A DNA stretch of 64,000 bases from Desertifilum tharense IPPAS B-1220 (GCF_001746915.1 NZ_MJGC01000010.1:81713-145712); one strand, 5' to 3'. Numbered from the stretch's first letter, positions 18,182 through 27,910 are shown. A program made the numbers and translations. Notes: generated by a model not told the origin, from the letters alone.

Positions 18182-19252
18182 ATGCCCATCCGAGTTTTGT
18201 TAGTTGAAGATTCTCCGATTGCACTCGCGATCTTGAAACGCATTCTTTCTTCCTCCCCCGATATTGAGATTGTTGGAACGGCACGCACGGGCAAAGAAGC
18301 CTTAGCCCTGATTCCTCAAGTGCAGCCTCAAGTCATTTGCACCGACTTACATATGCCGCAAATGGATGGTTTAGAACTCACCCAAGAAGTGATGGCAACC
18401 TTTCCTAAACCCATCCTGGTGGTAAGTGCCTCAGTTCAAGACCGAGCCAGCGAGAATGTCTTTAAACTATTACAAGCAGGGGCAATAGATGTATTTCCCA
18501 AGCCGCTAGCTGGATTAGCCGCAGATTACGAAAAGGTCAAAAATGAACTGATCTCTAAAATTAAGATTCTCGCAGGCGTCTCGGTGTTTACGCAGCGGCG
18601 GCGAGTTCACCAAAGCCTATTTTCTCCCCCTGCAATGACTCTTCCGCCTACGCCTCCGCCTGCGCGTCGGGTGAGCTACCCGATAAAAATGATTGCCATT
18701 GGTGCCTCTACAGGGGGACCTCAAGCCCTACATCGGATTCTAAGTCCCCTGCCTGCTGATTTTCCTTTACCGATTATTTGCGTTCAGCATATCAGCGAGG
18801 GATTCTTGCAAGGACTGGTGGATTGGTTAGAGGCGGAGTGCCAGCTTCCCGTTAAAATTGCGGCGATGGGCGAATTTCCCCATCCCCAAACGATTTACTT
18901 TCCGCCGGAAAAGCGCCACTTGGAGTTAGATCGGCAAGGGCGCTTTTACTATTCTCAGGCGTCTCCGGTAAGCGGCCATTGTCCTTCTGTCACCGTGACG
19001 TTTGAGTCTGTGGCTAGCGTTTATGGGCGTTCTAGTCTGGGGATTTTGTTGACGGGGATGGGGCGAGATGGGGCGGCGGGATTAAGTGCGATCGCGCGGG
19101 CTGGCGGCTTAACCATTGCCCAAGATGAGCAAACTTCGGTGGTGTTTGGGATGCCCAGAGAAGCGATCGCCCTAGGTGCAGCCCAACAGGTGTTACCCAT
19201 TGGCGAGATTGCCAAAACCCTTTTAGGATTGACCAAATCTCAACTCTGTTAA
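18182..19252 (+). CDS. cheB: Chemotaxis methylesterase CheB
   Basis: 356 residues. An N-terminal receiver (acceptor Asp55 in CTDLHMPQMDG) is joined by a Pro-rich linker to the methylesterase domain. The catalytic triad is Ser176 (IGASTGGP), His203 (CVQHISEGF) and Asp296 (GMGRDGAAG). CheB removes methyl groups from, or deamidates, chemoreceptor glutamates when phosphorylated, resetting signalling. Its kinase could be the CheA-type hybrid at 14252, with which it shares strand. The lack of a CheR gene nearby is notable. It ends 5 bases from the convergent exported unknown. Confidence 0.95.
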   Translation: MPIRVLLVEDSPIALAILKRILSSSPDIEIVGTARTGKEALALIPQVQPQVICTDLHMPQMDGLELTQEVMATFPKPILVVSASVQDRASENVFKLLQAGAIDVFPKPLAGLAADYEKVKNELISKIKILAGVSVFTQRRRVHQSLFSPPAMTLPPTPPPARRVSYPIKMIAIGASTGGPQALHRILSPLPADFPLPIICVQHISEGFLQGLVDWLEAECQLPVKIAAMGEFPHPQTIYFPPEKRHLELDRQGRFYYSQASPVSGHCPSVTVTFESVASVYGRSSLGILLTGMGRDGAAGLSAIARAGGLTIAQDEQTSVVFGMPREAIALGAAQQVLPIGEIAKTLLGLTKSQLC

Positions 19253-19257
19253 GGCGT

Positions 19258-19821
19258 TTACTGGGCAAAGTCGCTTTGGCAAACTTGCAGCATTCTCTGG
19301 TCGTTAGCGCTAACGGTGCTAATCTGATGGAAGCCTTGTAAGCCAAAGGTGGCGGCACCCGGTTGATTGCGATCGGCGGTATTGGGGAATTGCTGCTCTA
19401 AGGCGATGGAATAGGGGTGGGCGATTTGTTCGTAACTGTCAATCACGGTTAAAGCCATTTCCTGGGCTGTGAGCGTGCCGTGGAAGCAGTCGAAGGAAGA
19501 ATGCGGCATATAAAATGCCCCAACCACTCGGTTATCTTGCACTTCAAAGACCATGTAGGCGTTGCCAAGTTGGTCGGGTTCGGCTGATTGACCGTATATA
19601 TAAGTGCCATTCCCTAGCGTTGGGAGGTTGCGTTCTAAAGAATTTTGTGCTATATTTAATGACCGATTTTGGTCTTCTGCTGAGTTGACTGCCGGAACTT
19701 CCCGCGCCACAGTCGCCAGCGCTGAAGCGCCCAGCAAAAGGAGAGATAAGGGCAAGAAAATTGCAGCAAAGGAGCTTTTCTGGGGAAAAGTTTGTTTGGT
19801 TTTAGAAGTTTGCTTAAACAC
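19258..19821 (-). CDS. Exported protein of unknown function
   Basis: 187 residues from a GTG at 19821, chosen because GAGGAGAT lies about 7 bases upstream. A hydrophobic segment at residues about 17-36 ends in ALATVA, giving a signal peptide. The mature part has GTYIYGQSAEPDQLGNAYMVFEVQDNRVVGAFYMPHSSFDCF, split in beta-strand fashion, and two cysteines that could form a disulfide (SFDCFHG and LQVCQSD). I do not recognise a named family. Likely periplasmic or thylakoid-lumenal. Confidence 0.75.
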   Translation of the reverse strand: MFKQTSKTKQTFPQKSSFAAIFLPLSLLLLGASALATVAREVPAVNSAEDQNRSLNIAQNSLERNLPTLGNGTYIYGQSAEPDQLGNAYMVFEVQDNRVVGAFYMPHSSFDCFHGTLTAQEMALTVIDSYEQIAHPYSIALEQQFPNTADRNQPGAATFGLQGFHQISTVSANDQRMLQVCQSDFAQ

Positions 19822-19978
19822 CCTCGGATCTCCTCGACTAACTTTATGAATAAGAGTTTTAGCGATCGCCCAATCGCGTAGCGCTTGCTGTCCCTATTTA
19901 TAAGATCCAACGCGATCGCCTATAGATTTCTTACAGGTTTACAAATCTTTACAACAATTTGGCTTCCGACTAAAATAG

Positions 19979-20012
19979 CCCCTGGCAGCTTCATCAATTG
20001 TTCTGCCAAGGG
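19979..20012 (-). terminator. Probable terminator of the sigma-factor gene
   Basis: CCC.TGGCAG and CTGCCA.GGG pair with one mismatch around a 14-base loop. On the minus strand the stem is followed by CTATTTTAG. It lies 60 bases after the sigma-factor stop. Confidence 0.5.
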
Positions 20013-20071
20013 CATTCGCCTAACTGCCACGTTGCGGAATTCACTTCAGCCGCACCCGGCGATTTTGAGAC

Positions 20072-21058
20072 CTAGCTAGCTAGATACTCGCGCACGCTAG
20101 AACGATGGCGGCGCAAATAGTTCAGCGCTTGACGTTCGAGTTGGCGAACTCGTTCGCGACTCAGGTTCATGCGCTGTCCGACTTGAGACAGGGAAAGCTC
20201 GTGACCATCTTGCAAGCCGAAGCGCAAGCTCAGGACTTCCCGCTGTTGGGGGGTTAAATCATCCAAGAGGTGATTAAGGTCTTGGCGTAACGATTCTTGG
20301 GTGGTGTAGTTCTCCGGAGAAATGCCTTCATCTTCAAGCAGTTCTTGCAATTCCGTATCTTGATTATCGCCGACGCGAATATCTAAAGATACGGGCTGAC
20401 GGGCAAGGGTTAAATATTCCCGAATTTGTGCGGGTTCTAGCTCTAAGGCTTGGGCAATTTCGGCGGGAGTTGCACTGCGCCCAAATTTTTGCGAAAGTTC
20501 TCTTTGGACTTTCTTAATTTTGTTCAGCTTTTCGGTAATATGGATGGGGAGGCGAATCGTTCGACCTTGCTGGGCGATCGCTCTAGTGATGGCTTGGCGA
20601 ATCCACCAATACGCGTAGGTGGAGAACTTGTAGCCTCGCATGGGGTCGAACTTCTCGACGCCGCGCTCTAGTCCTAGCGTGCCTTCCTGGATCAGATCCA
20701 GAAATTCCATATTTCGTTTCTGATACTTCTTGGCGATCGCTACCACTAAGCGCAGGTTCGCTTCGATCATCTTCTGCTTGGCTCGCATTCCCTGCTTCAT
20801 CAGGCGATCGAGTTCTGCTTCCGACAGATTCACGCGCTCTGCCCATTCAGCTTGGGTGGCTTGGCGTCCAAGTTGGTCTTCTAGAGCTTCTTTGTCCTCT
20901 AGAAACTGCATCATTTGCTGTACCTGCTTGCCCAGAACAATCTCTTGCTCGTGGGTTAACAGTGGCACGCGACCAATTTCATGTAAATAAGTGCGTACCA
21001 TGTCGGCAGTATACATGGGTTTCGTTGTGGTTTTGGTTTCAATTTCGGCGTTGGGCAT
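20072..21058 (-). CDS. Group 2 RNA polymerase sigma factor (RpoD/SigA family)
   Basis: 328 residues from the ATG at 21058, preceded by ACGGAGA; the frame extends upstream to 21136 but that part is not sigma-like. Region 1.2 begins at MVRTYLHEIGRVPLLT. Region 2 has AIAKKYQKRNMEFLDLIQEGTLGL and the core-binding/-10 segment KFSTYAYWWIRQAITRAI. Region 3 and region 4.2 (SLSQVGQRMNLSRERVRQLE) follow. The absence of a long acidic region 1.1 and the length of about 330 mark a group 2 sigma (SigB/SigC/SigD/SigE type), used in stress, light or nitrogen acclimation. Which one it is cannot be settled without a tree. Confidence 0.92.
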   Translation of the reverse strand: MPNAEIETKTTTKPMYTADMVRTYLHEIGRVPLLTHEQEIVLGKQVQQMMQFLEDKEALEDQLGRQATQAEWAERVNLSEAELDRLMKQGMRAKQKMIEANLRLVVAIAKKYQKRNMEFLDLIQEGTLGLERGVEKFDPMRGYKFSTYAYWWIRQAITRAIAQQGRTIRLPIHITEKLNKIKKVQRELSQKFGRSATPAEIAQALELEPAQIREYLTLARQPVSLDIRVGDNQDTELQELLEDEGISPENYTTQESLRQDLNHLLDDLTPQQREVLSLRFGLQDGHELSLSQVGQRMNLSRERVRQLERQALNYLRRHRSSVREYLAS

Positions 21059-21652
21059 GGGTGCGTACTCGTCTCCGTAACACCAGTAAAGGAGGGAAAT
21101 CGAGTCTATCTGCGGTCGGATAGACAGTGGCAGCATCTACAAGACGAATCGTAGATGTGTATAGTGTTCCCGTTTTCTAAACAAAGATATAAAGTTTCTC
21201 AGAATCTCCTGTTACGGACTTGCTGTAGGTTAGGATTCTAAGGGTAGGTCGCTCAAGGTTGTCTTCAATGAACGTTTTGGCAAGCTTGGAGTTCCAGCGA
21301 GGACTTCTAAAGCGAAGTCGAAATGAGTTTGACTATTTTCATGATATAACTAGAATAAACTTCTACCAACTAGTGCGGGCCATCCTATAGGGTGATTCTG
21401 GAGCTGAGAAGGCTGGGTTGAGCTGGCCCCTAGGACAGAACCAAGGGTTCTTCTTCTATAATGGATGATTAGCTTTTCGTTCGCCTCTAGAAGAAGTGTG
21501 AAATAACCGTACTGGCGATCGCCATTCAGGTAGAGTTAACCGTCGCAACGAATTTTGAAACACGATCTCTCCTCGCGGCTCAAACGCAAGCAGGAGTTGG
21601 GGCAAGAACAGGCGTTTTTTTACTATAGAATGAGTTGTTCATAAAATCAACA
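21059..21652. other. Long intergenic region with candidate RNA
   Basis: 594 bases between two minus-strand genes. It holds the sigma-factor promoter region and, on the plus strand, a promoter followed by a foldable segment described separately. The remainder (21460-21652) has one GCGATCGC-type site and nothing else recognised. Confidence 0.5.
21329..21450 (+). ncRNA. Candidate structured small RNA with promoter
   Basis: TTGACT (21329-21334), a 16-base spacer and TAGAAT (21351-21356) form a promoter predicting a start near 21363. The downstream sequence folds: CTAG (21370-21373) pairs with CTAG (21430-21433) and GGGCCA (21377-21382) with TGGCCC (21424-21429), separated by a 3-base bulge on the left. 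Two smaller hairpins are possible inside. GAACC/GGTTC (21438-21450) followed by TTCTTCT could be a weak terminator. It does not fit SRP, 6S, tmRNA or RNase P RNA as I know them. No homologue evidence is available. Confidence 0.35.
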
Positions 21653-22369
21653 CTATTCATGCACCGTTCCATCCGGTAGGATTGCCCCCGTCAGAATTGC
21701 CCCCGTCATTTTCACTAAAACCCGGTTATTGCTACCAATAGCGGCTCCGCGCAAATCTGCACCCCGAAGATCCGCACCGCTCAGATCTGCCCCCACTAAA
21801 TTAGCCTCTCGCAGATCCGCCTGTTGCAAGTTCGCTTGCAGCAAGTTCGCGCGAAACAAATTTGCCCGATACAGCGTTGCACCCGTTAGATTCGTCTTAT
21901 GCATAAACGCATCGCTTAAATTCGCATGGCTTAAATTCGCCTGAGAAAGATTGCGTCCCGATAGATCCTTTTCGCTTAAATCAGCCCCCGTGAAATCAGC
22001 CCCCGTGAGATCGGGGAACGGGGAGGGGCGATGATAGCGAGGTTGTGGCGCTTGGGGCGATCGCGCATAGGCAGAATGAGGCGTTCGCGGCGGTTGAGGA
22101 GAAGGCGCAGGCGCAGGCGCAGGGCGCGGGGCGGGTGCAGGCTGGGGCGCAACGGGGCGAGCTTGAGGTTGGAGCGATCGCAACTGCTCGCGAGCCTGAT
22201 TAATTTCCTTCAGCTTTTCTTGCGCTTTTTGTTGCAGGCGGGGATTATCCTGGGGAATGCGATCGGGATGCCAAATAAACGCCAAATCCTTATAGGCTTG
22301 GTTCACCTCTTCCAACGAAGCCCCTGGTTTTAAGCCCAACACTTGATAGCAACGGTCTAATTCCTTCAT
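21653..22369 (-). CDS. J-domain pentapeptide-repeat fusion protein
   Basis: 238 residues. Residues 1 to about 68 are a J domain with the HPD motif intact at 34-36 (AFIWHPDRIP), the element that stimulates DnaK ATPase. A Pro/Ala linker spans about 69-115. Residues about 120-232 are pentapeptide repeats (ADFTGADLSEKDLSGRNLSQ onward). No Gly/Phe region or zinc fingers, so it is not a general DnaJ; it may direct DnaK to a specific site or client through the beta helix. DnaJ-like pentapeptide proteins occur in cyanobacteria; function unknown. Confidence 0.9.
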   Translation of the reverse strand: MKELDRCYQVLGLKPGASLEEVNQAYKDLAFIWHPDRIPQDNPRLQQKAQEKLKEINQAREQLRSLQPQARPVAPQPAPAPRPAPAPAPSPQPPRTPHSAYARSPQAPQPRYHRPSPFPDLTGADFTGADLSEKDLSGRNLSQANLSHANLSDAFMHKTNLTGATLYRANLFRANLLQANLQQADLREANLVGADLSGADLRGADLRGAAIGSNNRVLVKMTGAILTGAILPDGTVHE

Positions 22370-22471
22370 CTCAAGACCTCACCCGCTTAACTTTCCATTA
22401 TGTCCAGAAATGAGCGCAACAGACTGATCGGGTTAGCGATGCGTTATGTTTCTGAAAAAATAGCCAGGATT

Positions 22472-22882
22472 CTAAGAATTACAAATCCACTTCCACAAAG
22501 GATGCGTCGATCCTTGCTGGCGAATGCGACAGACACTTCTTTCCAGTTGTCGTTGGTAATGGGGCGAGCGACCTTGGAGAATATTACGACTTTGCCAGAC
22601 CAACACCGCCGTCGTCATCCCCACGCATAAAGATAATCCTAACGCTGGCAGGGGATTGTCATACAACCCATAGCGCACCGCAGCCCAAGTAAACCCGGCT
22701 TGCAACAGTGCAATTTCAGCCCGTAACTCCCACAAACTCAACAACCCAATACTCAACCATAGCCCCCCAACAACCAGCCAGCGACACCAAACAATGAGTT
22801 CGTGCAGGCGCTGAACCTGTGCCTGAAAGCCAGGATCGAGTTCCGGAGAACTTGACGAATTAGGCTGAGAAAACTTGCTCAC
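22472..22882 (-). CDS. Small membrane protein downstream of secF
   Basis: 136 residues. A polar N-terminus is followed by two or three hydrophobic segments: LIVWCRWLVVGGLWLSIGLL, a middle amphipathic part, and LGLSLCVGMTTAVLVW. The C-terminus is basic. It begins 6 bases after secF on the same strand, so it is almost certainly co-transcribed and perhaps translationally coupled. I do not recognise the family. Position suggests, but does not show, a link to protein export. Confidence 0.8.
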   Translation of the reverse strand: MSKFSQPNSSSSPELDPGFQAQVQRLHELIVWCRWLVVGGLWLSIGLLSLWELRAEIALLQAGFTWAAVRYGLYDNPLPALGLSLCVGMTTAVLVWQSRNILQGRSPHYQRQLERSVCRIRQQGSTHPLWKWICNS

Positions 22883-22888
22883 CGTCTT

Positions 22889-23872
22889 TTAAGTTCCAGA
22901 TTCAGGCTCATCCGCAGATTCAGCCGTTACCGCTTCCGCCAGGATCGCTTTCCCCGTACGTTCCCGCCACCACGCCAGCAGAGAACTCGCCACAAAAATA
23001 CTAGAGTAAGAACCCGCGATAAAGCCAATAATCAGCGCTAAAGCAAAATATTTGAGCGTTTCGCCGCCCAGGAAGAAAATTGCAACCAGCGGTAAGAGTG
23101 TGGTCAGCGTGGTATTAATGGAACGACTCAGGGTTTGATTCACCGCATCATTGACTGCATCATTGATATGCTCGCCAGGATTGAGCTGCAACACTTCCCG
23201 AACTCGGTCATAAATCACCACAGTATCGTTGACCGAGAAGCCGATAATGGTCAATAGCGCCACGATAAATAAGCTATCGACTTCTAAACCAATGACCAAC
23301 CCCAGAATGGAGAAAATCCCCAACGTCACAAAAACATCGTGAAAGAGCGCCACAAACGCAAAGAAGGCATAGTCTAGCTGGAAGCGGAACGTCAAATAGA
23401 TCGTAATTCCGGCAAAAGCCACCAGCAACGCCAGCATTCCTTCGATAAACAGTTGGCGTCCTAAAGTTGGCCCAACCGTGTCAATTTGAGTTCTCTGGGG
23501 GTCAAAAGCGCCGAGAGATTCGGTTAAAGCGGCTTGCAGTGAGGTTCGTTCTTCCGTATTTAAATCGCGGGTGCGAATGCTTAAGGCTTGGCGTTCTTCC
23601 CCTAAAACTTGAATGCTGCTTCCGGCTAAACCTTGCTCGGCCATGATGTTTCGCACTTGGGCGACATCAATGGGTTCGTCGCAATTCCCCGGTTGCGTGC
23701 AGTCTCGTTCGAGTTGCAGGCGGGTTCCCCCAATAAAGTCTAACCCCGGTCGCAGCGGCGCGCGAATGTCGGGTCGCGAAACCGAAATCAGCATTGAGAG
23801 AATTCCGGCGAGGACAACTGCGCCGGAAATAGCCCACCAGAGCGATCGCTGTTTAATAATTTGCAGTTTCAT
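22889..23872 (-). CDS. secF: Protein translocase subunit SecF
   Basis: 327 residues, six transmembrane helices: one near the N-terminus, a periplasmic/lumenal loop of about 100 residues, then five. Family motifs present: [13 protein letters not shown] after helix 1, [16 protein letters not shown] in the cytoplasmic loop, and [14 protein letters not shown]. SecDF uses the proton gradient to pull substrates during Sec export. secD lies 91 bases upstream in the same orientation. Confidence 0.97.
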   Translation of the reverse strand: MKLQIIKQRSLWWAISGAVVLAGILSMLISVSRPDIRAPLRPGLDFIGGTRLQLERDCTQPGNCDEPIDVAQVRNIMAEQGLAGSSIQVLGEERQALSIRTRDLNTEERTSLQAALTESLGAFDPQRTQIDTVGPTLGRQLFIEGMLALLVAFAGITIYLTFRFQLDYAFFAFVALFHDVFVTLGIFSILGLVIGLEVDSLFIVALLTIIGFSVNDTVVIYDRVREVLQLNPGEHINDAVNDAVNQTLSRSINTTLTTLLPLVAIFFLGGETLKYFALALIIGFIAGSYSSIFVASSLLAWWRERTGKAILAEAVTAESADEPESGT

Positions 23873-23963
23873 TTTGGCTGGTTACTCGTGATCCTAATCG
23901 ACATTCGACGCGCCGCAATGTTGATTTTAGTATTGCAAGCCGTCCGTTGTCTGAGATTTTTTC

Positions 23964-25370
23964 TTAGCGGGTTGCGGCTTTTGCCGTAGGCGGTAGGTTG
24001 GGACAAAACCACTCTGGTTTTCTCAGCGCTGGAATGGTTAATACGAATAGCATCAACGTGCGGCTACAGGTTAAGGCGGTAAACATGCTGACAGCGACGC
24101 CTAAACCGAGGGTTAAGGCAAAGCCTCGCACTAACCCAGAACCGAGCCAGAACAGAGCAGCACAAGCAATAATGGTGGTGACATTCCCATCGAGAATGCT
24201 GGAGAAGGCGCGGAAAAATCCGGCTTCTACGGAACGATACAAGCTTTTTCCGGTGCGTAACTCTTCGCGAGTCCGTTCAAAAATCAGCACGTTGGCATCA
24301 ACTGCCATACCAATACTGAGAATAAATCCAGCAATACCCGGTAAGGTCAGGGTAACGCCGAGGAGGTTAAACAGCGCCAGGGTGAATAAGGCGTAAATGG
24401 TGAGGGCGAGATCGGCGATCGCACCCGGTAGGCGATAATAAACCACCATGAAGATCAGCACCAGCACTAAACCGCCCAACCCTGCATAGATACTGCGTTG
24501 AATGCTATCGCGGCCGAGGGTTGCGCCAACGGTGCGGTTTTCGATCACTTCAACGGGAACGGGTAACGCACCGCCTCGCAGTTGTACGGCCAGATCGCTA
24601 GCTTCTTGGGTGGTAAAGTTGCCGGTAATGGAGGCGCTACCGCCGACAATGCCTGTTTCTGCGAATTCAACGCCGACAATGGGGGCGCTAATAATGCGAT
24701 CGTCTAGGAAAATCCCAATACTGCGACCGGTTCCGGCTAAGTTTTTGGTCAATTCGGCAAAGCGATCGCCCCCTTGAGCATCAAAGCGGATAATAATATT
24801 CCAGTTATTGCCTGCCGGTAAAGGTTGAGCAAACGCATCATTGAGGTTGCTCCCCGTTAAGCCGACGGGTTCAAAAAGTTCTAGAATGGCTTGATTGCGG
24901 CGTTCAATTTCTGCTTGATTTTCCTGTAAGGCCTGCTCGTCACCGCTAGCCCGCAGTTCTGCCTGTTGCGCTTCTAGGGTTCTGAGAATTTGAAATTCAA
25001 TCGGAAATTGATCTTCAGTCCCCGGACGTTGGGAGCGAAATTCGAGTTGCGCGGTTCCCCCCAATACCCGTTCGGCTTGGGCTGGATCGTTTACCCCCGG
25101 CAGTTGGATAATCAGTTGATCTTGTCCGGTGGTTTGCACCAGGGATTCGGAAACGCCTAACGCATTCACGCGCCCTTCCACAACGCGCTGCACGGCTTCA
25201 AGCACTCTGGCGTTAATTTCCGGGACTTCTTCAGTGGTGAGAACCTGGAGGGTGAGTTGCGCGCCCCCCCGCAAGTCCAGACCCAGTTGCGTGGGAACCC
25301 GGACTAAGATCGTAATGGCTGCAATGACCAGCACAAAAATCAAAGCTAATATAGAACGCTGTTTTCCCAT
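23964..25370 (-). CDS. secD: Protein translocase subunit SecD
   Basis: 468 residues, six transmembrane helices. Motifs: LGLDLRGGAQLTLQV after helix 1, the P1 head region with GRVNALGVSE and IIQLPGV, and GMAVDANVLIFERTREE in the membrane half, whose Asp is part of the proton path. It is shorter than the enterobacterial protein (about 615) mainly in the P1 head. It partners SecF downstream. A 248-base gap separates it from pdhB upstream, so it may have its own promoter. Confidence 0.97.
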   Translation of the reverse strand: MGKQRSILALIFVLVIAAITILVRVPTQLGLDLRGGAQLTLQVLTTEEVPEINARVLEAVQRVVEGRVNALGVSESLVQTTGQDQLIIQLPGVNDPAQAERVLGGTAQLEFRSQRPGTEDQFPIEFQILRTLEAQQAELRASGDEQALQENQAEIERRNQAILELFEPVGLTGSNLNDAFAQPLPAGNNWNIIIRFDAQGGDRFAELTKNLAGTGRSIGIFLDDRIISAPIVGVEFAETGIVGGSASITGNFTTQEASDLAVQLRGGALPVPVEVIENRTVGATLGRDSIQRSIYAGLGGLVLVLIFMVVYYRLPGAIADLALTIYALFTLALFNLLGVTLTLPGIAGFILSIGMAVDANVLIFERTREELRTGKSLYRSVEAGFFRAFSSILDGNVTTIIACAALFWLGSGLVRGFALTLGLGVAVSMFTALTCSRTLMLFVLTIPALRKPEWFCPNLPPTAKAATR

Positions 25371-25618
25371 AATGGCTTTAGCTCAATCCCATAAAATTAA
25401 GGCGATCGCAGGGGTGGCTCGGTCTAAGCCTTACCCCGGTTAGAAAATTTTGATGATTTTGATTTCTGAGCGATCCATCACGCTGAGAACCTGCAATCAG
25501 TGCTATGATATCTCGTTTTGGGATTGAGCATCGAGACTCTGGTGCGATCGCCCTCCCGAAAGCAAGCAAGCCCGCCCTCAAGCGGACTTGACAATAATGT
25601 AAAATGTGATATTAGCTT

Positions 25619-26602
25619 CTAGACCTGAAGCGCCATCATCTTTTGCACCGCTTCCACAATTTGCGGCGGTTGCACAATCGTCAAATTCTCCAACATCCCG
25701 TTATAGGGCGTGGGAATATCCTGAGAAGACAGGCGAATCACCGGCGCATCCAATTCATCAAAAAAGCGTTCGTTAATCGAAGCAATCAATTCTGCCCCAA
25801 TTCCCCCCGTCTTCATGCACTCTTCAACAATCACAACCCGGTGGGTTTTGCGAATAGAAGCGCCAATGGTCTCAAAATCTAGAGGTTTGAGGGAAATCAA
25901 ATCGATCACTTCTGGATCGAACCCTTCTTTTTCTAGCGTCTTCACCGCCTGCATAACATGATGGCGCATCCGAGAATAGGTCAAAATCGTCACATCCTGA
26001 CCGGAGCGAACCACCTCCGCCTGGTCGAGGGGTAATAAATATTCCTCTTCCGGTAAATCTTCCTTGAGGTTGTACAACAAGACATGCTCAAAAAATAGCA
26101 CCGGATTGCGATCGCGAATCGCAGATTTCAGTAACCCTTTGGCATTATAGGGCGTCGAACAAGCAACAATTTTCAGCCCAGGAACCGCTTGGAAATACGC
26201 CTCTAAGCGCTGAGAATGCTCTGCACCGAGTTGGCGACCGACACCACCAGGGCCGCGAATCACCATCGGAATTGTAAAATTCCCACCGGAGGTATAGCGT
26301 AACATCCCGGCATTATTGGAAATTTGGTTGAAGGCAAGCAGGAGAAATCCCATATTCATCCCTTCAACAATCGGACGCAGACCCGTCATTGCTGCGCCAA
26401 CGGCTAATCCCGTAAAGCTATTTTCGGCGATCGGCGTGTCGAGCAGACGCAGATCGCCATATTTTTTATAGAGGTCTTTGGTGACTTTGTAAGAACCCCC
26501 ATAGTGACCGACATCTTCGCCAAGCACGAAGACTGTGGCGTCGCGTGCCATTTCTTCATCAACAGCTTCGCGCAATGCATTGAAAAAGAGTGTTTCTGCC
26601 AT
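25619..26602 (-). CDS. pdhB: Pyruvate dehydrogenase E1 component, beta subunit
   Basis: 327 residues, full length. It carries the transketolase central domain with [18 protein letters not shown] and the TPP-contact [17 protein letters not shown], and the C-terminal domain ([38 protein letters not shown]). With the alpha subunit, it decarboxylates pyruvate to feed acetyl-CoA synthesis. The E1 alpha, E2 and E3 genes are not in the window. It heads the same-strand block with secD and secF, an arrangement I believe recurs in cyanobacteria. Confidence 0.96.
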   Translation of the reverse strand: MAETLFFNALREAVDEEMARDATVFVLGEDVGHYGGSYKVTKDLYKKYGDLRLLDTPIAENSFTGLAVGAAMTGLRPIVEGMNMGFLLLAFNQISNNAGMLRYTSGGNFTIPMVIRGPGGVGRQLGAEHSQRLEAYFQAVPGLKIVACSTPYNAKGLLKSAIRDRNPVLFFEHVLLYNLKEDLPEEEYLLPLDQAEVVRSGQDVTILTYSRMRHHVMQAVKTLEKEGFDPEVIDLISLKPLDFETIGASIRKTHRVVIVEECMKTGGIGAELIASINERFFDELDAPVIRLSSQDIPTPYNGMLENLTIVQPPQIVEAVQKMMALQV

Positions 26603-27055
26603 CTTAAGGACGATCTAGGGAATAGGAGATTAGAGTAGAATCTTACCGTTTTGCCGGTAGCATTGGGGACGATTGCCAGATTCGCCGCACGCTTGCGCCA
26701 ACATTTTAGACCAATCGGCGATCGCTCACCACTGGAGTACGATAACTTTCAGACATCCTGATATCCTTTGAAAACGGTGAAAAGTAAACCGACAGATCGA
26801 GAAAGCTGAGGTTGGGGAGCGACAGCATGACTACAATTTCCTCTACCCCCAACCTTGTCCGCTCTATATCCTAAGATTGTCTCATCCCTGTTTGATTCCC
26901 TTGGGTAGCCTTAGACTCCCTGAAAAGGCAATACTGATAAAGAGAAAACCAGACCTGTTTGGACTGCAAGCAACTCCCGATCTAGAAATTGCGAAGCTCA
27001 CTCATCTGTTTGGGCAATCTAAACAGTAAGCTCGATCTTTCCCAGCCAAGAAGAT
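26603..27055. other. Divergent noncoding region
   Basis: 453 bases between pdhB and a pentapeptide gene reading in opposite directions. It should carry both promoters, but no clear consensus was found. AGGTTGGGG (26809-26817) and CCCCAACCT (26847-26855) form a 9-bp stem around a 29-base loop, with no T-run. No gene or RNA family was recognised. Confidence 0.5.
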
Positions 27056-27910
27056 ATGAAACAAATTGTTATGGAAGCTTTGGAACTCCAGAGGCGCTAT
27101 CAAGCAGGTGAAAGAGACTTTCGGGAAGTGAATCTCAGTCGAACGTTACTGAGCGGACTTTCTTTAGTTGAAGCCAACTTGCGGGAAGCTGAGATGATTG
27201 AAGTCAATCTCAGTGGCGCTGAAATGAGAGGGGTAAACCTACGGGAAGCCAATTTAAAGGGTGCAGATTTAAGTCGAGCCGACTTACAAGATGCCAACTT
27301 GATAGGCGCTAATCTTGTAGGAGCTAATTTAAGGGGAGCCAATTTAGCCGGAGCCGGTTTGCGGGGGGCAAATGTCAGCGAGGCGGATTTCTCGCAAGCG
27401 AATCTTTCTCAAGCGAACCTTAGCGAAGCCAATCTGACCGACGTGACCCTCTCCCAAGCCATTCTCCGTCAGGCAACCCTCAGCCGTTCCAAACTGATCG
27501 GAGCAGTTTTGATTAAAGCAAGTCTGGAAGGAGCCAATTTAACCTACACGCTTCTGAGTTTAGCGAATCTCGAAGAAGCAAACCTGACGAATGCCATCTT
27601 AAGCGGTGCCACCCTAGAAGAGGCGAATTTGACGCGAGCCGATATGAGCTTTGCAAACCTCAGCGGTGCTAACCTAAGAGCAGCCGTTTTGTTCAAAGCA
27701 AACCTCCGACGCGCTAACGTGAGTTGGACGACTTTGCGGAATGCGGATTTACGCTCTGCCAATCTCTATCAGGCATCCTTGAGTTGGGCAAATCTCAGCG
27801 AGTCAAAGTTAAGTCAAGCCATGCTGATTGATGCTAACCTCAGCAGAGCAAATCTGCGGAATGCGGATTTGCGAGGGGCGATTATGCCGGATGGTGTCAC
27901 TCACGAATAG
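27056..27910 (+). CDS. Pentapeptide-repeat protein
   Basis: 284 residues (an ATG at 27071 is an alternative). The helical cap LELQRRYQAGERDFREVNLS is followed by about 250 residues of A(N/D)L.. repeats ending in GAIMPDGVTHE, an ending also seen in the J-domain fusion (ILPDGTVHE). No signal peptide. It is followed at 106-118 bases by another protein of the same design, so the pair may be an operon and a duplication. Function not known. Confidence 0.92.
   Translation: MKQIVMEALELQRRYQAGERDFREVNLSRTLLSGLSLVEANLREAEMIEVNLSGAEMRGVNLREANLKGADLSRADLQDANLIGANLVGANLRGANLAGAGLRGANVSEADFSQANLSQANLSEANLTDVTLSQAILRQATLSRSKLIGAVLIKASLEGANLTYTLLSLANLEEANLTNAILSGATLEEANLTRADMSFANLSGANLRAAVLFKANLRRANVSWTTLRNADLRSANLYQASLSWANLSESKLSQAMLIDANLSRANLRNADLRGAIMPDGVTHE

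Noticed and set aside
21361..21450. SRP RNA or 6S RNA identity for the candidate structured RNA
   Set aside because: The SRP GGAA/GNAR tetraloop region and the 6S central bubble arrangement are not visible.
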